The notes beneath the pieces were generated by a model. That model ran no database searches. It was not told the origin of the DNA and was given only the letters and a program-made list of their open reading frames with translations. The position numbers and the translations under genes were made by a program. From NCBI GenBank assembly GCA_031761405.1, contig JASEVX010000003.1, positions 62,790,423 through 62,854,422 of the forward strand: DNA of 64,000 nt. Direction: 5' to 3'. This document shows positions 44,386 through 56,834 of this stretch, in pieces. Numbering within the stretch: the first letter of the stretch is position 1; each line of letters begins with the position of its first letter. Source of the stretch: Serripes groenlandicus. Lineage: Eukaryota > Mollusca > Bivalvia > Cardiida > Cardiidae.

Positions 44386-44386
44386 A

Positions 44387-44675
44387 AAACAAGAAATATA
44401 TTGCCATATATCGCTCACATGAGTAAACATCCCCTGGGGGCCTCATATTTTTTAAGGTAAGTCAACTTGATGGAGGGTCACCAGATGATTATTTGTGACA
44501 AATTGTTTTGAATTCTGACAGATGCTTTAACAGGAGAAGATTTTTAAAGTTTCTATAAGGCCTATAGAAGGAAAACTTCCCCAACCCCTGGGGGACTCAT
44601 TGATGAATGAGTCTTCATGTTAGCTGTTTTGCTGGAGCGTCCCCTGATGAGCATTTGTACCAAATTATGTCAAGA
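44387..44675 (+). mobile_element. Helitron-like element, 5' part only
   Basis: aaaacaagaaatatattgcc then atatcgctcacatga matches the 5' terminal plan of family (i). Two core-like units follow (ccctgggggcctc; acccctgggggactc). The sequence then runs into the GA microsatellite. Confidence 0.6.
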
Positions 44676-45750
<1,075 letters not shown>

Positions 45751-45898
45751 AATAGTGTTTTCAACCATACAATCATTGGCTATTCATCATATATATATTT
45801 GAAAAAATAGGTTCTGATTTCAAAGTACAATTTAAATAAACTTTGCAATTTAATAGTTGTGTAGAGGATTTATATGTCATTTTTCAATTTGCAAGTCA

Positions 45899-46110
45899 CC
45901 GCCTCGGTGGGGTAGTGGTAGAGCGTCCGCCTCAGGTGCGGGAGGTCGCGGGTTCGATCCCTGGCCGGGTTAATACCTTATACAGTTTAGAAATGGCTGC
46001 CCATGATTTTGAGGAAAGCATTACGAGCGACTCGCCGGTGTCCAGAACATATGGACTAACAGTACTGGTAACTTATCCAGGAAACGCCGTGAGTAACGGA
46101 AAAGGCTATT
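45899..46110 (+). mobile_element. tRNA-derived SINE with intact pol III boxes
   Basis: The head at 45899-45970 has gtagtggtagagcg and box B ggttcgatccc at 45951-45961. It is followed by the cattacgagcgactcgcc block, actaacagtactggtaac, and a tail at gaaacgccgtgagtaac. It lacks a complete tRNA cloverleaf and is followed by SINE body, so it is not a tRNA gene. Confidence 0.82.
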
Positions 46111-46955
46111 GCGTCGGGTCATATCAAACGGTCCCATATCAAACCATTACCGCCCGAGCTCCACTCCTCTTGCAGCCATGTTTTTCAACAGATTGGAATA
46201 ATTTGAACATATTTGGTAGAGAGCCGCCCATGGAACGTTTGTCCATTTTGACTCTTTCTGAAGCCGCAAAACCCAATGTTCTACATATAATTTAATCATG
46301 TGACAATATGAAATAGGACCACAAAAGAAAAAGTCATGAGAAACCCGGGACATCCGGTTAAAAATCCTCAAAGCTTCACCAATCGGCCAAGGCAGATTCC
46401 CTCAAGAGAAATAAAAAGTTATACCATCAATGTGAATGTATTCCCCTCATTATTTTAAGACATTGTATGTAACTCTTTCCCACATGCAGATGTATTCTGA
46501 CCCATCTGCAGCAGACGACTTTTTTAAAACATTGTGACAAAATGAAAAAAGTCTCATAATGAGTATTTACCCGTTTTACCACAATGTTTTCAACTCTATT
46601 CATATTTAAACTTTTAATTAAAAAATATATATTTTCCCTGTATTTACAATTTAGCCTGGTGGTGTAACGGTTGTGTCCGCCTGTAACTCAAGATATTGAA
46701 TATATAACCGCTTGTTCTATTTATAGTAACAGTGACATTGACCTTGACCCCAATCCAATTAAAGATCTTCTCAATATATATATATGTATATATATATATT
46801 ATATATATATATATTATATATATATACTGTTGTTGGTTTTTTTCAACTTAATTTGAAATATTTATCAATAACGATTATTAATAAGACAGCGAGCTCTACT
46901 ATTTAACCGCTTTTTAGTTACTAGATATATGGATATGTATTTCCATGCAAAACTT
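46111..46955. other. Unrecognised sequence, a TTAA-element half and TA repeats
   Basis: A left-half TTAA miniature element (ctctttcccacatgcaga, gcagcagacgac) lies at about 46470-46600. A tRNA-like scrap (gcctggtggtgtaacgg) lies near 46652, and (ta)n at about 46775-46828. Confidence 0.5.
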
Positions 46956-47900
46956 TAACCAATACAATACAATACAACTAATTTTCTAATTAAAAAAAGG
47001 CCATAATTTGCATTATAAGCAGGATAGAAATATCTTAATTGATTTTGTATATAGGTGTAATGGTTTGAAGGGTTGTATAAAGTTTCAATACAATGCTTCA
47101 AGTAAATACTGAGATATGGACTCTTAATGTAGTCGCATGCAACACTTTAAGCAGAATTTCAAAGTATTAAAAGGGCCATCATTTGCTTTATATGTTGGAT
47201 AGAGTTATAGTACTTGATTGTTTACATAGGTGTCATTGTTTAGAAGAGCTGTACATGTATACAGTTTCAATGCATTGCATCAAGCAGTTACTAGGATATA
47301 GACTCTTAATGAAGTTGCACGCAAAACTTTAACAAGAATTTCTATCTCAAAAAAGGGCTAAAACTTGCATAAAATGCATGATAGTTATCTAACTTAATAT
47401 TTAACAAAGGTGTGATAGTTGGTAAGGGTTGTATACATTTCCAGTACAAAATGCTTCAAGTAGTAACTGAGATATGGACTCTAATGTAGTTGCACGCAAA
47501 ACTTTAACCAGAATTTCTAAGTAAATAAAGGGCCATAATTTGCATGATATGCTAGCTAGAGTTATCGTATTTGATTTTTTACATAGGTATGATAGTTGGA
47601 AATACTTTTAGAAAGTTTCAATGCAATGTATTAAGTAGTTACTAGGATACTATATGGACTCTTAATGTAGTTGCAAGCACAACTTTAACCAGGCTTTCTA
47701 TGTAAACAAAGGGCCCTAACTCGCATTAAATGCAAGATCGAGTTATTTAACTTGAACATTTACATATGTGTGATATTTGGGAAGGGTTGTTTAAAGTTTA
47801 AACACAATGCATCAAGTAGTCATAACCCGTGCCGACGCTCAATATCATCGTCTGTTTTTCTTCAAAAAAATCAGACGAACTAAAAATGGTAACAAGCCGG
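46956..47900 (+). mobile_element. Helitron-like core array with a 3' hairpin
   Basis: About five units of roughly 165 bp carry aaagggccataatttgcat and gatatggactcttaatgta. The array ends near 47830-47890 with a hairpin (cgtctgtttttcttc ... aatcagacgaactaaaaa) like that at about 61372-61405. Confidence 0.65.
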
Positions 47901-48800
47901 TAGGCGACGTGAGATTCGCCTTGGTGATTTTCGCCTTTGCATATTTTGCAAGCTTCCGGCTCAAGCTCGGAAAACGGAGGTCGGAGGTAAATCACGTAAA
48001 TTGTTTGTAGCTCTTGAGTAGGTGTATCAGATGGTGCAATAAAATCGCTATCAAATAGTACCACTGCAGCACTAGGGGCGATTGAAGTCTAAAACGACAG
48101 TAAACATGTACCCTATCTTTGAAGGGCTACCATAAGGAAACGTGAAGACTAAATCAAACAAACATCTTAACGTTTTTTCTAAATATCTCGAAGTATTCAC
48201 AACCGAAGTTTCATGTCTCCATGTTGAAACTGTAGGAGGAGATAGGTTTTTGGTGAGCGTAGGTCGGAAAAAACTGTTTTCTCATATTTTGCGTATTTCA
48301 GCCCTGACACCCCTGGTGAACGAATTTCGAGAACTGCTGCAGTTCAATTATGTAGTAGTCAGTAAGCTCTATCCACACACCGAATTTGAACATCCCACCG
48401 TTTACCTTTTCCGAGGTCAAGGTCTTTGTACATGTTTCCGGGTTTACCACCTTCCCGCATTCGGAGGGCTGCCATTCGGAAACTATGAAAGATAGTGGAT
48501 CGTTAAGCTGTCGCGATAACAAGATGAGGATACACGGAATAGGCAAGAGTTGGTCCGGTCGCTCTACCTATCATAGAAACCGCGCTACGTCAGTTACCGT
48601 TTGGGTTCTTAAAACGCGTTTTTTTAATAACTGCATAGCAACGAAACTCAAACGCGCACATATGGCACCTGTTCGCCAAGTTTTTATCGAAATCGGCCCA
48701 TCAGTCTGGACTGTGGAGCGTCGCTTTACAATCAAACAGACAGGCGGACAGACGGAAAAGCCTGACAATAAGGGATATCTATAGCGAATCCCAATATGAT
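47901..48800 (+). repeat. Element-like sequence with a GACA-type microsatellite, unclassified
   Basis: An 117-codon open frame at 48142-48495 has no recognised domain. Bases 48690-48760 (cagacaggcggacagacgg then aagcctgacaataa) resemble the tail region of the Helitron-like families. No 5' end is clear. Confidence 0.4.
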
Positions 48801-48804
48801 TTTC

Positions 48805-49235
48805 CCTCCTTGTCGCTAGGTATTGTGGAGTTTGCATTACGATTGAATCGCCGTTTCAAGATAAATTAACCATAAACTTACCAAGAAAACGCCGTGATGT
48901 AACTGGAAAATTGTTGAAAGCGGCGATAAACTAAAACACCATGCAAACAATTCTATTGTTTGCCCTTGTCAATTTAAAGTATTTTGCTGCAAATGTGTTG
49001 CGCGTGGGAACGGGTTAAATGCAATAATACATTTAAGTGACTTGGTTTTCATTGCTATGACTCCCGCTTCTTTGTGTGAGTCAAACTTATGCCAAGACAC
49101 AAAAGCTATAATGGACTGCCTATAGTTACCACCATTTATATAAACACCTTCATGTGGTTTCAAAAGTACGTAAAATTGAAACAATTCTAGTTTAGATACC
49201 AACAACGGTTCGGATTTCATGGCCATATATATAAC
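48805..49235. repeat. Third copy of the zinc-finger 3' flank, with SINE tail
   Basis: A headless SINE (to about 48930: gaaagcggcgataaac) runs into gcaaatgtgttgcgcgtggg, gacttggttttcattgct and agctataatggactgcctat. These blocks recur in order at 54030-54310 and 62745-62990, next to the two zinc-finger genes. No zinc-finger coding sequence follows here. Confidence 0.75.
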
Positions 49236-50044
49236 GATGTTAACTAGTGTTACCTGTCATGGCTGACAGAACATAATATGTACCCATTCGAAATAAAAGC
49301 ACTGGATGCACTGACGACTCAGATCAGATAATAGACATGTCAAGTCTCTCGGGTTAAGGAAAAAGGCCGATCTAGTTTCGACTCCACACATATGAATGTG
49401 ACATTGGTTCATTTTGTTGGCAAATTATATTTTAAGTCATTTATAGCTGGATAAGTAACCGTCGTTTCAACTGACGTATACTGCACTATAGTGCTGGTAT
49501 ATGAATTAACTAGAACTGTGAGTGAACTCACAAAAAAAGGATACCCCCCGTTGCGCTTATTATACATATGGACGGATATATTTCCGACCGGGATCATCTT
49601 ACTTCGTGCACATCCTCAGGTTGTGTACTGCAACTGTGTAAAGTTCATCAGAATCGGTCCAGCCTTTAAGGAGGAGTTGCGATTACGAGACCTGTCACCA
49701 CATATAGCAATATTGGACTAAGTAATGGCAATTATCTCCCTTGAAATAGTTCCGACCGGGATAGTCTTACTTTATGCACATCCTCAGGTTGTGTATTGCA
49801 ACTGAGTACAGTTTCATCAGAATCGGTCCAGCCGTTAAGGAGGAGTTGCGCTTACAAGACATATGGACAGACAGACGGACGGACAGGGTGATTCCTATAT
49901 ACCCCCCAAAACATGTTTGTGTGGGGGGGTGTGTGGGGGGTGGGGGTGTATAATAAGCGATCGGCCCTCTGAGATACCGCCACGGTGCTGTAATGAGGAT
50001 ATGTTTACCCTGGTTCGATACCAGGTCAGATCGTACCAAAGTCT

Positions 50045-50240
50045 TATAACTCTTTCAGCGCCAAAAGCAATATTGAGGTTTTTGCAAACAATACCGATTC
50101 AGGTGAATCTCACCTGAAATCAGCATTGTTTGCCTTTTAGTTATCAAAATAGTTCAAACTTTTATTACATGAGAAATGGAGACTCCCGATTTTGAACATG
50201 GAACGGTCTAATTTCAACAATTCGGCGCTGAAAGGGTTAA
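50045..50240. mobile_element. Second-family TTAA element
   Basis: It begins ctctttcagcgcc after ataa and ends ggcgctgaaaggg before TTAA at 50237-50240. The interior matches 4060-4264. Confidence 0.7.
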
Positions 50241-50515
50241 ACAAGAAACCGCTGATGACGGTAAGGCCGGAGTGTCGGCAATATGACCTTGAAAATAGAC
50301 AAATCAAGGTCAAGGTCAAAGTAACCATAGAAATAAATAGAACTTGTTACTGGTTACCTTCAGGCCAAGTTTCAAGTTTGTAACCCTTTCCAGTGCTGAG
50401 ATTTTGCCTCAACCTGAAACTTTAACCAAAATGTTGACGGACAGACAGACAGACGGACGGACATCGCCAATCTATAGACCTGAATTGCTAGAGCAATCCG
50501 GCCAAAAATTGGTAT
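50241..50515 (+). mobile_element. Helitron-like element, family (iv)
   Basis: It starts aacaagaaaccgctgatgac with ggccgga close by. It carries gacggacagacagacagacg near 50435 and ends gaattgctagagcaatccgg then ccaaaaa. A second copy is at 56835-57078. Confidence 0.7.
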
Positions 50516-50684
50516 AATTGGCTTCCTCCTTGGCGCTCAGAATTTGCAGAAATAGCAATACAAATGCTGCGTGGGTATCAAAATAAACTTACCAGCAGTT
50601 TTATTATTCTACCAAGGAAACGCCGTAACATAACTAGAATACGGTTTCAAGCGGTATTATCGTTAAAGCAATTTCACCCATTAA

Positions 50685-50930
50685 CGAACTCCTCAGAGGG
50701 GTAGTGGTAGAGTATCCGCCTTAAATGCTCTGGAGGACGCTGGTTCGATCCCAATACCGGTAACGCAGAATACTTTAAAAGTGGCAATTATGAGTCGCCC
50801 TTCCTGGCGCTCCAGGTTGAGGAATAAGCATTACGACTGACTCGCTGATGTGAGAATAAATGGACCAGTAGTACTGGTAACTTAACCCAGAAATGCCGCG
50901 ATATAACTGAACCTGTAGAAAGCGGCGTAA
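50685..50930 (+). mobile_element. tRNA-derived SINE, plus strand
   Basis: The head gtagtggtagagtatccgcc is followed by box B ggttcgatccc near 50742. It has the cattacgactgactcgc block and tail gaaagcggcgtaaacc. It is the inverted counterpart of 11268-11505. Confidence 0.8.
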
Positions 50931-51678
50931 ACCACAATACAAAAAAAATATATTCTCTTCTTCCTCAATTAAATTTACAACCTTATAGTGCCATTTTTCA
51001 ATGTAATACAGTCCATTCTAAATTGCTTTCAAAGCATGTGACTCCTTTTACCTATTAGAGATACTGCGAATATCTAATATCAAATATTATGACCAACACA
51101 ATTCCTCTAAATGTGTCAAATTTCACAAACTAAAAAGACTAAACAGAGTCAACTTACGTACTAAAACGTTAAATAACTGCATTTGAGATTGATGGTATAA
51201 TAATCTGACACCTTTGGAATTCGCTTTGTAATCGAAAAATGGGGTTGGCATTACGACTGACTCGCTTGTGGCGAGATCAATTGAACAGTAGCTGGAAATA
51301 GAACAGTAACTGAAAATGGAACAGTAACTTACCCATGAAACGTCGTTATATAACTGACAAATTGTTGAAAGCGACGTAAAACATCGTGCAAATAAATATA
51401 TCGTAAATTCGTCGGGTCATACCAAAGAGTCACAAAAAATTGAAAGGACTTCACTCCTTTGCGCTCAGATCAATTGCAGGAATAGCATTCATGTAACTGT
51501 GTCAGGATAAAATAATACCGGTAGTACTGGTATTTAACCAGGGAAACGACTCAATTAAACAAAACAATAGTCATATAAAGAAATACAAGTGACCGAGTTA
51601 TCATCGGTGATCGTTTACAATCACCACTTCTAGGACAACCAGTTACTACCCAAAAATAGAAGAAGTACAATAAAAAAC

Positions 51679-52400
51679 AAGATGTGTTTGTGAAACACTG
51701 ATGCCCCCGAATGGCAACATCTAGGTCAAAGGTCAAGGTCGCCATGTCAAAAATGTTGGTACTGACAGAAAGGTCATGTCACAAGGAATACACATGTGAA
51801 ATATGGTAGCCGTACCTGTTATGGTTCAAAAGAAGTGGTCAAAGTTAAAAAAAAAATCTAGAATGGCAACATCTAGGTCAAAGGTCAAGGTCGAAAGGTG
51901 AACAATTTTGGTATTGACAGAAAGGTCATGTCACAAGCTGTTATGGTTCAAAAGTAGTGGTCAATGTTAAAGTTTTTTTTGAGAATGGCAACATCTAGGT
52001 CAAAGGTCAAGGTCGCAAAGTTAAAAATGTTGGTACTGACAGAAAGGTCATGTCACAAGGAATACACATGTGAAATATGGTAGCCGTACCTGTTATGGTT
52101 CAAAAGTTGTGGTCAAGGTTAAAGGGTTTTTTGTGCAGACAGACAGACGTGCAGACAGACAGACAGACAGACAAACGTGCAGACAGGCCAATAGGTCAAA
52201 GGTCAAGGTCGCAAGGTCAAAAATGTTGGTACTGACAGAAAGGTCATGTCACTAGGAATACACATGTGAAATATGGTAGCCGTACCTGTTATGGTTCAAA
52301 AGTAGTGGTCAAGGTTAAAGTTTTTTTTGTGCAGACAGACAGACGTGCAGACAGGACAAAAACTATATGCCCACCGAATCTATGATTCCGGGGGCATAAA
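51679..52400 (+). mobile_element. Helitron-like element, family (iii), complete
   Basis: The 5' end is acaagatgtgtttgtg with tgcccccgaa (about 51701-51710). Four imperfect core units follow (atctaggtcaaaggtcaagg). Then gcagacagacagacgtgcag occurs, and the 3' end gattccgggggcataaaa (to about 52400). tgcccccgaa and ttccgggggca are inverted subterminal mates. Confidence 0.78.
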
Positions 52401-53636
52401 AACAAGCGGGCAATGATGGATGGCACTGTTTGTTTGTTTGTTTGGAGTTTAACGCCGCTTTCAACAGCTTTGGTCATATCACGGCGGTCAGTGCACCTAC
52501 CCATGTTTTCCTGGCTTTCACACACCAGTACTTACACAACATTCTTTCGAAGCCACTGACTATTTTCTCACATAGATCAGAGGTGAGAGGCAATGGAAAA
52601 CATCGCCCGAAAGAATGTCGCCGCAACCGGGTATCGAACCCGTGACCTCCAGATCACGAGTCAGATACGCTACCAATTGAGCTACCCGGCCGGGTCTATG
52701 GATGGATGGCACTGGATCGCTCACCTGATTATTTTTTTTCACTTTAGCTATATAAGCTCAGCCCCCTGGCGGCCATAGTTTTCAACTAATCAACATGGCT
52801 TGAAGGAATCTGATAGTGGGTCACTTAAGAAACATTTCTACAAAATCATTTGAAAATCGGCCTAACAGTTTCGGAGGAGAAGATTTTTTAAGTTTTCACT
52901 ATAGCCTTATACGGCAAAATAGCCCCGCCCCCCTGGCTGCCATGTTTTTCGACCAATCAACATGGCTTGAAGGAATCTGATAGAGGGTCATCCAATGAGC
53001 ATTTCTACAAAATTATTTGAAAATCTGCCAACCAGTTTGGGGGAAGAATATTTTTTAAGTTTTCAATATAGCCATATAAGGCAAAATAGCCCTGTCCACT
53101 GGCGGCCATTTTTTTTCGACCAATCAACATGGCTTAAAGGAATCTGATAGTGGATCACTTAAGGAACATTTCTACAAAATTATTTGAAAAAAGGTGTGAC
53201 ACTTTCGGAGGAGAAGATTGTTTAAGTTTTCACTATAGCCATATAAGGCAAAATAGCCCCGCCCCCTTGGCGGCCATGTTTTTTGACCAATCAACATGGC
53301 TTGAAGGAATCTGATAGAAGGTCATCCAAGGAACATTTCTACAAAATTATTTGAAAATCTGCCAACCAGTTTGGGACAAGAAGAATTTTGAAGTTTTTTT
53401 TTTCATTTCGTTGCCATGGAAACCAGAATTATGCATGGATCCCAAATATTTGAAGGAAATCTGGTGTGGTCATTGAGAGGATGCGTTCTGTGAAGTTTCA
53501 TCCCAATTGACCCACTGGTTACTGAGGAGAAGAAGTTGACGCACGACGGCCGATGCACGACTCACGACGCACGACGGACGCCGGACAAAAGGCAATCACA
53601 ATAACACACCTTGAGCAAAGCTCAGGTGAGCTAAAA
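52401..53636 (+). mobile_element. Helitron-like element, family (i), interrupted by a SINE
   Basis: The 5' end aacaagcgggcaatg is separated by a SINE from gctcacctga (52719-52728). About four core units of roughly 165 bp follow (aacatggcttgaaggaatct). Then comes a cgacggacgccgg stretch and a 3' end with gagcaaagctc and tcaggtgagctaaaa. Confidence 0.8.
52429..52700 (-). mobile_element. Full-length tRNA-derived SINE with 14-bp target duplication
   Basis: gatggatggcactg occurs at 52415-52428 and 52701-52714. On the minus strand, box A tagctcaattgg (52684-52673) and box B ggttcgatacc (52640-52630) are intact. The body ends gttgaaagcggcgttaaact and an (aaac)n tail. It differs in head and body from the 45899 family but shares the tail. 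Confidence 0.92.
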
Positions 53637-53723
53637 AAAACATGCTTATGAAAATGATTTGTATGTGTACAAATAAAAAACAAAACTTTAATTTTATGAA
53701 AATACATGTACATCATAAACTCA

Positions 53724-53761
<38 letters not shown>

Positions 53762-53888
53762 GTGTATAATATAAAAAGAAGAAATATACCTGAACAAGAA
53801 CACAACTATAGTATGAAAACAGGGTGAAAATGTGTACATTAATAATGCTATCTACAGAGCCCCAAGGAACACACGTAAATAGGGATGA

Positions 53889-54017
53889 CATAAAGAGCTT
53901 AATATCATAAGCTGGAACATTAACGGACTATCGCAAAACATATGTGATCCTGTCTTTGTGGATATAATTAAATCACATGATATTAACATTCTTTCAGAAA
54001 CTTGGATATCCAAGATC
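53889..54017 (+). pseudogene. LINE endonuclease N-terminal fragment
   Basis: Plus-strand translation gives ELNIISWNINGLSQ and later DINILSETWISK, the first catalytic blocks of the APE-type endonuclease of non-LTR retrotransposons (SWNINGL and SETW). About 40 residues remain, with nothing recognisable downstream. It abuts the zinc-finger flank repeat. Confidence 0.75.
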
Positions 54018-54019
54018 AC

Positions 54020-54757
54020 AAATTGTTCAAAGTGGCGATAAACTAAAACACAATGCAAACAATCCTATGTTTTGCCTTTTTTCAATTTAAAGCCTTGTGC
54101 TTCAAATGTGTTGCGTGTGGAACAGGGTTAAAGGCAATAATACATTCAAGTGACTTGGTTTTCAATGATATAAATCCCACTTTTTTTTGTTAGCCAAACT
54201 TATGCCAAGAAACAGTAGCTATAATGGACTGCCTATAGTTACCACTATATATATAAACACTTTCATGTCGTTTCAAAAGTAGTTGAATGGAATTATGTAA
54301 AATTGAAACAATTCTAGTTTTGACTTTATATATTTAAAGCGTTCTGTTGAAAATGTGTTGCGTGTGGGAAAGGGTTAAAAGCAATAATAAATTCCAGTGA
54401 CTAAGTTTACATTGCTATAAATCCCGCGTCTTGTTTGTAAGTCAAACTTCTACCAAAAAATAAATATCAATGATGGAATGCCTATAGTTAACCACATTTG
54501 TATAAATTTAAAATCAGCTAAATGAATTACTCTGTCAAGTTCATGTTCACATGGAGAATTTGTTTATGTACATGAATCTACATTTTTCATTGTAATAATG
54601 TCTTACTTATATATGAAGCATCAACTCATCCTTAACTATACACTCATATCTACACAAAAATCACACGTGGATACTATGTCTTTACAATATGTATTATCTT
54701 GTGATAAGATTATTCTTTAGTCCACTTGAATATCAAAAATGATCACAAAAATAAGAT
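54020..54757. repeat. 3' flank shared by the zinc-finger copies
   Basis: SINE-tail scrap (ttgttcaaagtggcgataaa), then two successive copies of the tgttgcgtgtgg(g)a block (54110 and 54358). After these comes sequence homologous to 63000-63230 next to the second gene (acactcatat...aaaatcacac). Confidence 0.7.
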
Positions 54758-55423
54758 TTATTCTCTAGTATGCATTCTCTTGTGGCGGTCTAAATGATAT
54801 TTCTGATTACATGCATACTCACAAAAATCACATTTATAAGGATTCTCTCCAGTATGTATGCGGTTGTGAATGATTAAAGCATACTTAACCTTACAGGTAT
54901 ATTCACAAACATCACATTTGTAAGGTCTCTCTCCAGTATGTATTCGTGTGTGTCTGGTTAGATTTATTTGGCCTGTACATGCATATTCACAAACATCACA
55001 TGTGTAAGGTTTATCTCCAGTATGTATTCTCTTGTGCCTGATTAAAACTTGCTTAAGAGTACAGGCATACTCACACACATCACATCTGTAAGGTTTCTCT
55101 CCAGTGTGTATTCTTCTATGTTTGACTAGATTATTTTGGACTGTACTTGCATATTCACAAATATCACATTTATAAGGTTTTTCTCCAGTGTGTATTCGTT
55201 TGTGCAAGATCAAATGTTGCTTCCGACTACATGCATATTCACAAACATCACATTTGTAAGATTTCACTGCAGTTTGAACCGTCTTGTGTTTGGTTACCCT
55301 ACTCAGTGCGTTCATGTCCGTCACGTGCGTAGGGATACTCTCCATTCTGTACTTTCTTGTTACTGTCTTTATATTCACACGTACAACATTCACCTTTTTC
55401 TCATCAGTATTGACTTGTGTATC
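54758..55423 (-). CDS. C2H2 zinc-finger protein, six fingers (copy A, terminal exon)
   Basis: The array encodes six C2H2 fingers at strict 28-residue spacing. Counting from the ATG at 55393, the first zinc cysteines are at residues 48, 76, 104, 132, 160 and 188. All are C-x2-C-x12-H-x3-H with TGEKP-type linkers, and most share the CDVCEYAC start. Such arrays bind DNA or RNA in the nucleus; no effector domain (KRAB, BTB, SCAN) is present. The same frame stays open upstream to a possible acceptor (AG at 55424-55425). The stop codon lies inside gaataaatc, so an aataaa signal overlaps it. A small candidate upstream exon would join in a different frame, which questions the N-terminus. It may be translated from the internal ATG or be decaying. 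All zinc ligands are intact, unlike copy B. Confidence 0.82.
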   Translation of the reverse strand, partial: DTQVNTDEKKVNVVRVNIKTVTRKYRMESIPTHVTDMNALSRVTKHKTVQTAVKSYKCDVCEYACSRKQHLILHKRIHTGEKPYKCDICEYASTVQNNLVKHRRIHTGEKPYRCDVCEYACTLKQVLIRHKRIHTGDKPYTCDVCEYACTGQINLTRHTRIHTGERPYKCDVCEYTCKVKYALIIHNRIHTGENPYKCDFCEYACNQKYHLDRHKRMHTRE

Positions 55424-55767
55424 CTAATGAGATTCCTGTTATTCATGTTCAATAATAAGCAGTCACCTAAATTGAACGTTCTAAAATATTTAATTCACAA
55501 AAAATAAATTTAATAATTTTCAATTATATGCCCTACATGATTTCGAGTTATACCAAGTTCCAACACACAATTCTATGTTATATTGCTTAAACCTTTCTTC
55601 TAAAAATAAGTATGACAGAGAGTGACAATTAAAGCCTGAAATAATTAGACGCTTATCTTCTGGTAAATACTCGTATTTACTTTTCTTCTTAATTGCAATT
55701 TATAATTATACAGTCATGAATCTCGTGTACTCTGTATGTCACCCACTCTATGCCAGGAAGAAATTAC

Positions 55768-55818
55768 CATTTCTGTTTGTTTCAACAAATGACATCTTTG
55801 CAGAATTGGTCAAATCAC
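55768..55818 (-). CDS. Candidate small 5' exon of the zinc-finger gene
   Basis: On the minus strand a strong acceptor (ccttcttttctttacag) is followed by 51 bases with an ATG at 55795 (MSFVETNRN) and a gtaatt donor after 55768. Spliced to the acceptor at 55424 it reads into two stops and then into a frame encoding a vestigial finger, not into the six-finger frame. Confidence 0.4.
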
Positions 55819-55895
55819 CTGTAAAGAAAAGAAGGAATAATTAGTGCACAAACAAAACTCAATATCTGCTTTGAGATTACATGTGGCCTTTCTGC

Positions 55896-56090
55896 AGAGC
55901 ACAGGTAGCTCAGTCGGTAGCAACGCAGGCTGTCAATCCAGGACATTTGAGTTTGAACTCCAGTTTGGCCAACATTCTTTACGTTTTACAAAGGGCTAAG
56001 CATCAAATGATAACCTTCTTCAACCAATGGACTAACGTCTATGTAGTAAAGCAGCCAGTTGCTCGGAGAGAATGTTGTATTGAAAACTAA
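55896..56090 (+). mobile_element. SINE with a different tRNA-like head
   Basis: tagctcagtcggtagca is a good box A and gagtttgaactcc a diverged box B. The downstream body does not match the other SINE families here. The cloverleaf is not intact. Confidence 0.5.
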
Positions 56091-56099
56091 TGCAAGAAA

Positions 56100-56590
56100 G
56101 CCACGGATGTACTACTCGTACTCATACTTACTCGAGTACCAATTTTCAAGCACATGTACTCAGTACTTGTCTTAGATTATAAGTACAAGTACTCATAGTT
56201 ACTTGATAAGATGCGACAGCCTGTGACTATAGACTATTGGCAGTGGGATTTATTGGTGACTGTTGTCCATTTTAGGAATATTTATAAATATTTGTCTTCA
56301 AAGATATCTTTCTGGGATATTTATTTTTTGTCTACTGACAATATGCATTACTAAATTAAGTTTTATATTAAATTTTAAAAACACTTCATGTTTTTATTTG
56401 TGACATGTAGTCACGTTTTATACAATATGTATAATAATATAATAATTAAAAATATTTTGTACTCATGAGTACTTTAAGTAGTCCTCGAGTACACATACAA
56501 CAGTGAGTACTCAGTACTAACTCAAGTATTTCTTAAGCATCCATTACTGAGTACTTATTGGAGTACTCTCGTTTTGATAGAGAATGAATG
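56100..56590. mobile_element. GTACTC-rich inverted region, probably a hAT-like miniature element
   Basis: Bases 56108-56205 and 56455-56575 are dense in gtactc, gagtac and ctcgagtac motifs on both strands, around an AT-rich centre. Exact termini were not resolved. Confidence 0.4.
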
Positions 56591-56834
56591 AGTCGGCTCT
56601 GCATCACAACGAGGTATAACAATCATGCGCATATTTCTGTTTTACTGCTTTTGTTTGTAGTTTTACGGGACATCAATCATTCAGCTAGACAATCAAAGGA
56701 GGATCGAGTCCTATCCCACAAATGATCTATGTACAACAGTAACCGAGTGACGTCACCATTACATAAATATAATGAGATCTTTCACATATACGTCGTGTGT
56801 CTTACATTTTAATTGCGCAACAGCATCTTGAAAA
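56591..56834. other. No recognisable feature
   Basis: No repeat or gene was recognised in these 240 bases. Confidence 0.35.

Larger units (their letters stand above)
49240..51670. repeat. Right arm of the inverted duplication (partner 10440-12310)
   Basis: Aligned blocks are listed with the left arm. Sequence absent from the left arm lies at about 49505-49985 (two direct copies of a cctcaggttgtgta unit plus a gacagacagacgg stretch) and at about 50045-50515 (a second-family TTAA element, then a Helitron-like family (iv) element). Confidence 0.75.

Noticed and set aside
45899..45970. Genuine tRNA gene
   Set aside because: Box A and B are present but the acceptor and anticodon stems do not close, and it is followed directly by SINE body.
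45843..46295. Open frame of 150 codons
   Set aside because: It reads through a tRNA-derived SINE; the translation is that of the repeat.
48142..48495. Possible small gene of 117 codons
   Set aside because: No domain or splice signals, and it lies in a probable mobile-element body. Kept only as a note within the region entry.
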